From Thiotrichales bacterium (GTDB lineage: Bacteria > Pseudomonadota > Gammaproteobacteria > UWMA-0217), in assembly GCA_024763135.1 (NCBI GenBank), contig JANTGD010000021.1, forward strand, positions 1 to 18,290: DNA of 18,290 nucleotides, written 5' to 3'. Below, one piece after another: positions 15,307 to 18,290 of the stretch. The notes under the pieces were generated by a model. The model saw nothing but the letters and a program-made list of their open reading frames with translations, ran no database searches and had not been told where the DNA came from. Both the position numbers and the translations under genes were made by a program. The stretch's first letter is position 1; each line of letters starts with the position of its first letter.

Positions 15307-16050
15307 ATGACTCAGTTAGCACTCGTCATCGATTTGAATGTCTGCGTGGGCTGCCATGCCTGCGTCACCAGTTGTAAAGAATGGAATACCTCGGGAATCG
15401 CGGGTCCGATGACCGATGAGCGCCCTTATGGGGCCGATCCCACCGGGACATTCTTTAACCGCGTGCAAACCTTTGAAGTCGGCGAGTTTCCGGCGACCGA
15501 GACGGTCCACTTTCCCAAAAGCTGCCTGCACTGTGAGGACCCACCCTGTGTGCCTGTGTGCCCTACAGGCGCGAGCTTCAAGCGAGAGGAAGACGGCATA
15601 GTTCTGGTGGACTATGACAAATGTATCGGCTGTAAGTATTGTTCCTGGGCCTGCCCCTATGGCGCGCGCGAGCTGGACGAAAAGCAAAAGGTCATGAAAA
15701 AGTGCACACTGTGCGTGGACCGCATCTACGATCAGAGCCTGCCGGAAAACGAACGCAAGCCTGCCTGTGTCATCTCCTGCCCCACGAATGCACGTTTGTT
15801 TGGAGACATTCACGATCCACAGTCTGAAGTGTCTACAGCCATTCTGGACCGTGGGGGCTACCAGTTACAGCCCGAGTGGGGGACCAATCCGGCCAACCAT
15901 TACCTGCCGCGCAGGAAAAACACAATGACCATACACCCGGACGAACTCAAACGCGTTGACAATCCCCTATCCCAGGAAGAACGGCAAGCGCATTGGGGCA
16001 AAACCGAAGGTCCATCACTCGACGACATGTCCTCCTGGGAAGACAACTAA
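15307..16050 (+). CDS. soeB: Sulfite dehydrogenase iron-sulfur subunit (SoeB-type)
   Basis: A 247-residue electron-transfer subunit with four cysteine groups, each fitting a [4Fe-4S] cluster: CVGCHACVTSC, CLHCEDPPCVPVC, CIGCKYCSWAC and CTLC paired later with CVISC. These would carry electrons from the molybdenum centre of SoeA to quinone at the membrane anchor. The start MTQLALVIDLNVCVGC at 15307 is chosen because AGGGGTGA precedes it at good spacing and the first cluster motif follows directly. The same frame is open upstream to 15061, but that part overlaps soeA in another frame and is not protein-like. The C-terminal tail after PTNARLFGDIHDP is an extension with no cysteines. Tight spacing (4 nt after soeA) shows cotranscription. 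Confidence 0.93.
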   Translation: MTQLALVIDLNVCVGCHACVTSCKEWNTSGIAGPMTDERPYGADPTGTFFNRVQTFEVGEFPATETVHFPKSCLHCEDPPCVPVCPTGASFKREEDGIVLVDYDKCIGCKYCSWACPYGARELDEKQKVMKKCTLCVDRIYDQSLPENERKPACVISCPTNARLFGDIHDPQSEVSTAILDRGGYQLQPEWGTNPANHYLPRRKNTMTIHPDELKRVDNPLSQEERQAHWGKTEGPSLDDMSSWEDN

Positions 16051-16113
16051 AGGCAGCCGATACGCGCGCTCGAGGGCTGCGCTCATTCCAACATTACAAG
16101 CGGTATCAACACC

Positions 16114-17094
16114 ATGCACCCAGCATTTTCAGTCATCTTTCTCACTACGCTGATCGGCGTAGGGCAAGGCCTGTTCCTCGCTATCTATACCACTGAAATC
16201 TATTCCAAGTTTCAATTATTGGCAGAACACGATCTGAGTTCGTTCTATGGGCTCAGCAGCCTGATTGCAGTCGGTTTTCTCATCGTCGGCCTCGGCGCAT
16301 CATTTTTTCATCTGGGACACCCAGAACGGGCTTGGCGTGCCGCGAGTCAGTGGCGGACCTCCTGGCTGTCACGCGAAGTCATTGTGCTGCCGGTCACCAT
16401 GGGCCTGATTGCGCTCTATGGGCTGAGCTACTTATTTGGCTACAATCCCGTTCTGTTCCAAACCCCTGGCGGCATGATAATCAACCTGTCGCTCGTTTTA
16501 GGCGCCCTGGCTACGCTCGCAACATTTACATTGTTCGTGTGTACCGCCATGATCTATGCAAGTCTTAAATTCCTTCAGGAATGGCATTCTCCTCTCACCG
16601 TCATCAATTACATCCTGCTGGGAGGCGCCTCAGGATTTACCCTCGCGACTGCATTGTCCGCATGGATGAGCGCAGGTTTGACTGGCTTCTATGCGGGCCT
16701 GGCGATCCTGCTCACCGTTCTCGCACTTGTTTTTCGCCTGGCATCACTGCGACGTAACCGGCGCTTACGCCCCGCTGTACAGGTAAAATCCGGCATCGGC
16801 GTTCACCACCCCGAAATCGTGCAAAAAGCACAAGGCGCCATGGGCGGCTCGTTTAATACACGGGAGTTTTTTCATGGTAAAAAAGCCGGATTTGTGCGCA
16901 GCATTAAATATATATTCCTCATCCTGGTGTTTCCGCTGCCCCTCATCCTGCTCGGTGTGACCTTTGAACAACCCATGTTCCTGATACCCTTGGCGGCATT
17001 TATCGCGCAATATCTTGGTTTGATCGCCGAGCGTTGGTATTTCTTTGCCGATGCACGTCATCCCCAGAATATGTACTATCAAAGCATCGCTTAA
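16114..17094 (+). CDS. soeC: Sulfite dehydrogenase membrane anchor (SoeC, DmsC-like)
   Basis: A 326-residue polytopic protein of the DmsC type, with eight predicted membrane segments. The first begins at the N-terminus (FSVIFLTTLIGVGQGLFLAI), the second is followed by FFHLGHPERAWRA, and the last precedes the conserved end ERWYFFADARHPQNMYYQ. This subunit would anchor SoeAB on the cytoplasmic face of the inner membrane and host quinone reduction. Its length and the GHPERAWRA and RHPQN motifs match the DmsC family rather than NrfD. It starts 63 nt after soeB with only a modest AAGCGG upstream. There is no maturation chaperone gene next to it. It ends directly before the stacked repeat region. 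Confidence 0.9.
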   Translation: MHPAFSVIFLTTLIGVGQGLFLAIYTTEIYSKFQLLAEHDLSSFYGLSSLIAVGFLIVGLGASFFHLGHPERAWRAASQWRTSWLSREVIVLPVTMGLIALYGLSYLFGYNPVLFQTPGGMIINLSLVLGALATLATFTLFVCTAMIYASLKFLQEWHSPLTVINYILLGGASGFTLATALSAWMSAGLTGFYAGLAILLTVLALVFRLASLRRNRRLRPAVQVKSGIGVHHPEIVQKAQGAMGGSFNTREFFHGKKAGFVRSIKYIFLILVFPLPLILLGVTFEQPMFLIPLAAFIAQYLGLIAERWYFFADARHPQNMYYQSIA

Positions 17095-17232
17095 CCCTGA
17101 GCGTAATGCACAAAAAAACACGGTCGCTCGGTGTGTCGTCAGATCCGTAATACTGACTTGCTCGACCGACCCTACACACGCGCTATTAAGGAAGCTCTGA
17201 TTAATTTAGAGTTTCTGCGGCACATAGATGTG

Positions 17233-17272
17233 TCGCCATTTTCGATGGCTGATAAGCCATTGAAAATGGCGA
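17233..17272. repeat. 18-bp-stem hairpin
   Basis: TCGCCATTTTCGATGGCT (17233-17250), loop GATA, then AGCCATTGAAAATGGCGA (17255-17272). All 18 positions pair, one as G-U if transcribed from the + strand. It partly shares its last bases with the next hairpin. There is no T-run directly after it. Confidence 0.8.
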
Positions 17273-17302
17273 AAAAGATAAAATCGCATTTTATCTTTTT
17301 CG
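17270..17302. repeat. 15-bp-stem perfect hairpin
   Basis: CGAAAAAGATAAAAT (17270-17284), loop CGC, then ATTTTATCTTTTTCG (17288-17302). The stem is perfect and almost entirely A/T. It overlaps the previous hairpin by 3 nt, so the two cannot both form completely. The A-run on one side and T-run on the other could give weak bidirectional termination beyond soeC, but the T-run is inside the stem. Confidence 0.8.
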
Positions 17303-17336
17303 TGCTCTGACTGTTCATAGATGAACTATTCGGAGC

Positions 17337-17642
17337 GTAACGACCCAGCGTGTTTAGATTTTGCTTCATATCAAGGCATTTTCGCACGGAGAATATGAGC
17401 ACATAGGAAGCTCTGATTATTGCTGGCACGAGCAGATTGTGGTGAAAAATCGTCCAGTTCAAGGCGCGGGTCGCAGGTAATAGCTGGCTATTACCTGCGA
17501 CCCGCAATGCAGAAGTGAGCGATTTTGCGCTGTAAGATGCCGTGTTACAAATTGATCAGAGCTTCCTATAGTTAATAGGTAGCCATTCGAGTACGGAAAT
17601 AATACCGAGATGGGGCAAAAGATGAATACGCTGAGTCGTTAC
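17337..17642 (+). mobile_element. Family 2 small inverted-repeat element, copy B (interrupted)
   Basis: Left end GTAACGACCCAGCGTGTT (17337-17354); right end complementary to GTAACGACTCAGCGTATT and finishing at 17642. Removing 17406-17566 plus a 4-base duplication leaves 141 bp, which aligns with the complement of copy A (773-919) along its length apart from copy A's 6-bp duplication. It is therefore a family 2 element split by a later insertion. No convincing target duplication of its own was seen. Confidence 0.78.
17406..17566 (+). mobile_element. Family 3 small inverted-repeat element, nested copy
   Basis: A 161-bp unit with ends GGAAGCTCTGATTA and, at the right, TTGATCAGAGCTTCC, inserted in family 2 copy B. 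It is flanked by CATA (17402-17405) and TATA (17567-17570), a 4-bp duplication with one mismatch. The centre is a hairpin with an 18-bp perfect stem, GCGGGTCGCAGGTAATAG (17466-17483), loop CTGG, and its complement at 17488-17505. Inner inverted AAAATCG / CGATTTT sequences (17446-17452 and 17520-17526) bracket a 67-bp core. It is non-coding. Confidence 0.8.
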
Positions 17643-17675
17643 TTCAGCGCTTCCTTAATTTAACTGGGACATGCT

Positions 17676-18209
17676 ATGGCCAAAATTCTGCTGCTTTATT
17701 CCACAGTCGACGGACATACGTACAAGATCTGCCAACGCATCAAAACGGTGATCGAAGCCGAATCTGCCAGCGACGAGGTTAGCGTGGAAACGATCGATGC
17801 AGCGGATGACTTGGATCTCGAGTCGTTCGATAAAATTGTCATTGGCGCGAGCATACGCTATGGCAAGCACCGACCTGCTGTATTCCGTTTCATCGAACAG
17901 CATCTGGAGGTACTCGAACAACGCCCCAATGCTTTTTTCACGGTGAATGTGGTGGCGCGTAAGCCGGATAAAAATCGCCCTCATAGCAACCCTTACATGC
18001 AAAAGTTTCTGCAATCAACTCCGTGGCAGCCACGTTTGCTGGGGGTATTTGCGGGGAAGATCGACTATCAGCGCTATGGCTTCCTCGACCGCAATATGAT
18101 CCGTTTTATTATGTGGCTCACCAAAGGCCCGACCGACCCGGCGACCAATATCGAATTTACATTGTGGAGCGAAGTGGACGCCTTTGCGCATCAGGTCGCG
18201 ACACTATGA
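17676..18209 (+). CDS. hemG: Menaquinone-dependent protoporphyrinogen IX dehydrogenase (HemG)
   Basis: A 177-residue flavodoxin-like protein that oxidises protoporphyrinogen IX to protoporphyrin IX in haem synthesis and delivers electrons to the quinone pool at the inner membrane. The FMN phosphate-binding loop is YSTVDGHT (residues 8-15). The motif IVIGASIRYGKHRPAV (about 55-70), then FFTVNVVARKP with the HemG-specific insertion around KNRPHSNPYMQKFL, and W..RLLGVFAGKIDYQRYGFLDR match E. coli HemG closely from memory. Length fits the family (E. coli about 181). The ATG at 17676 has a poor ribosome-binding site. It starts 22 bp after the stacked elements, so its promoter probably lies within them, or it reads through from soeC. 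Confidence 0.95.
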   Translation: MAKILLLYSTVDGHTYKICQRIKTVIEAESASDEVSVETIDAADDLDLESFDKIVIGASIRYGKHRPAVFRFIEQHLEVLEQRPNAFFTVNVVARKPDKNRPHSNPYMQKFLQSTPWQPRLLGVFAGKIDYQRYGFLDRNMIRFIMWLTKGPTDPATNIEFTLWSEVDAFAHQVATL

Positions 18210-18290
18210 TCCCGCGGCAACAGACCGTCCTGCATCTGTTACCACCTGACCCTTCTTCACTCTCGCCCATTTGCGTAAAGTGCTTTTAAG

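Larger units (their letters stand above)
17190..17654. mobile_element. Candidate outer element enclosing nested elements
   Basis: GGAAGCTCTGA at 17190-17200 and TCAGCGCTTCC at 17644-17654 form an 11-bp inverted repeat with one mismatch. They are flanked on both sides by TTAA (17186-17189 and 17655-17658), a possible 4-bp target duplication. The left end shares GGAAGCTCTGATTA with the inner family 3 copy and then diverges. The interior contains two hairpins, then family 2 copy B, which reaches to within 1 nt of the right end. The short arms and AT-rich flanks make this less certain than the inner elements. Confidence 0.5.
17095..17675. other. Intergenic region filled with nested small elements
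   Basis: About 580 bases between soeC and hemG. No coding frame is convincing; the frame at 17172-17507 (-) runs through inverted repeats. Almost all of it is accounted for by outer family 3-like ends (17190 and 17654), twin hairpins (17233-17302), a family 2 element (17337-17642) and the family 3 element inserted in it (17406-17566). No clear soeC terminator or hemG promoter was found. Confidence 0.6.

Noticed and set aside
17172..17507. 111-residue minus-strand frame between soeC and hemG
   Set aside because: Crosses three nested inverted-repeat elements and hairpins; not protein-like.
18206..18289. 28-codon open frame after hemG
   Set aside because: Too short, overlaps the end of hemG by 4 nt, and has no recognisable feature; I could not tell it from chance.

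Overview
The window reads as a chromosomal segment of a Gram-negative, quinone-respiring bacterium, most likely a sulfur-oxidising gammaproteobacterium. The main clue is a complete soeABC-type operon (cytoplasmic, membrane-anchored sulfite:quinone oxidoreductase). Supporting clues are a HemG-type quinone-dependent protoporphyrinogen dehydrogenase, an outer-membrane lipoprotein signal, a TolC-like channel and FxsA. The species cannot be named from the sequence.

Layout. 1-117: end of a small repeat element. 118-708 (-): unrecognised lipoprotein. 709-1416: gene-free, with two small palindromic elements. 1417-5441 (+): a very large CheB-CheR-PAS-histidine kinase fusion overlapping a FixJ/NarL-type response regulator. 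5794-7692 (-): a methyl-accepting chemotaxis protein, convergent to the regulator. 7693-8428: gene-free, with another small element. 8429-8911 (-): FxsA. 8912-9334: two small elements back to back. 9335-11999 (+): periplasmic thioredoxin-like protein, TolC-like channel and short membrane-fusion protein, probably one operon with no inner-membrane pump. 12000-12395: intergenic, with a diverged element. 12396-17094 (+): soeA, soeB, soeC. 17095-17675: a stack of nested elements and hairpins. 17676-18209 (+): hemG. 18210-18290: no supported gene.

The genes are mostly recognisable; the unexplained content lies between them. At least four families of short, non-coding, inverted-repeat-bounded elements occupy the longer intergenic gaps. 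Family 1 is a 163-bp element with 17-bp perfect terminal inverted repeats and exact 5-bp target duplications (ATCAT, ATAAA, TTCAA at three insertions). In two copies the terminal arms differ at four positions, and all four changes are compensated in the opposite arm. Family 2 (about 141-151 bp, ends GTAACGACTCAGC) has a copy split by a family 3 element (161 bp, ends GGAAGCTCTGAT, with an 18-bp perfect central hairpin). That pair lies between outer family-3-like ends flanked by TTAA. A second family 3 copy carries the central segment in the opposite orientation. Family 4 is a 193-bp palindromic unit just upstream of the CheB-CheR kinase. No transposase is present, so these would be non-autonomous elements.

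Functionally, SoeABC would oxidise sulfite in the cytoplasm and pass electrons through the iron-sulfur subunit and membrane anchor to quinone. The kinase/regulator pair would convert an unknown signal into transcriptional output. The thioredoxin/TolC/fusion-protein set would act in the periplasm and outer membrane.
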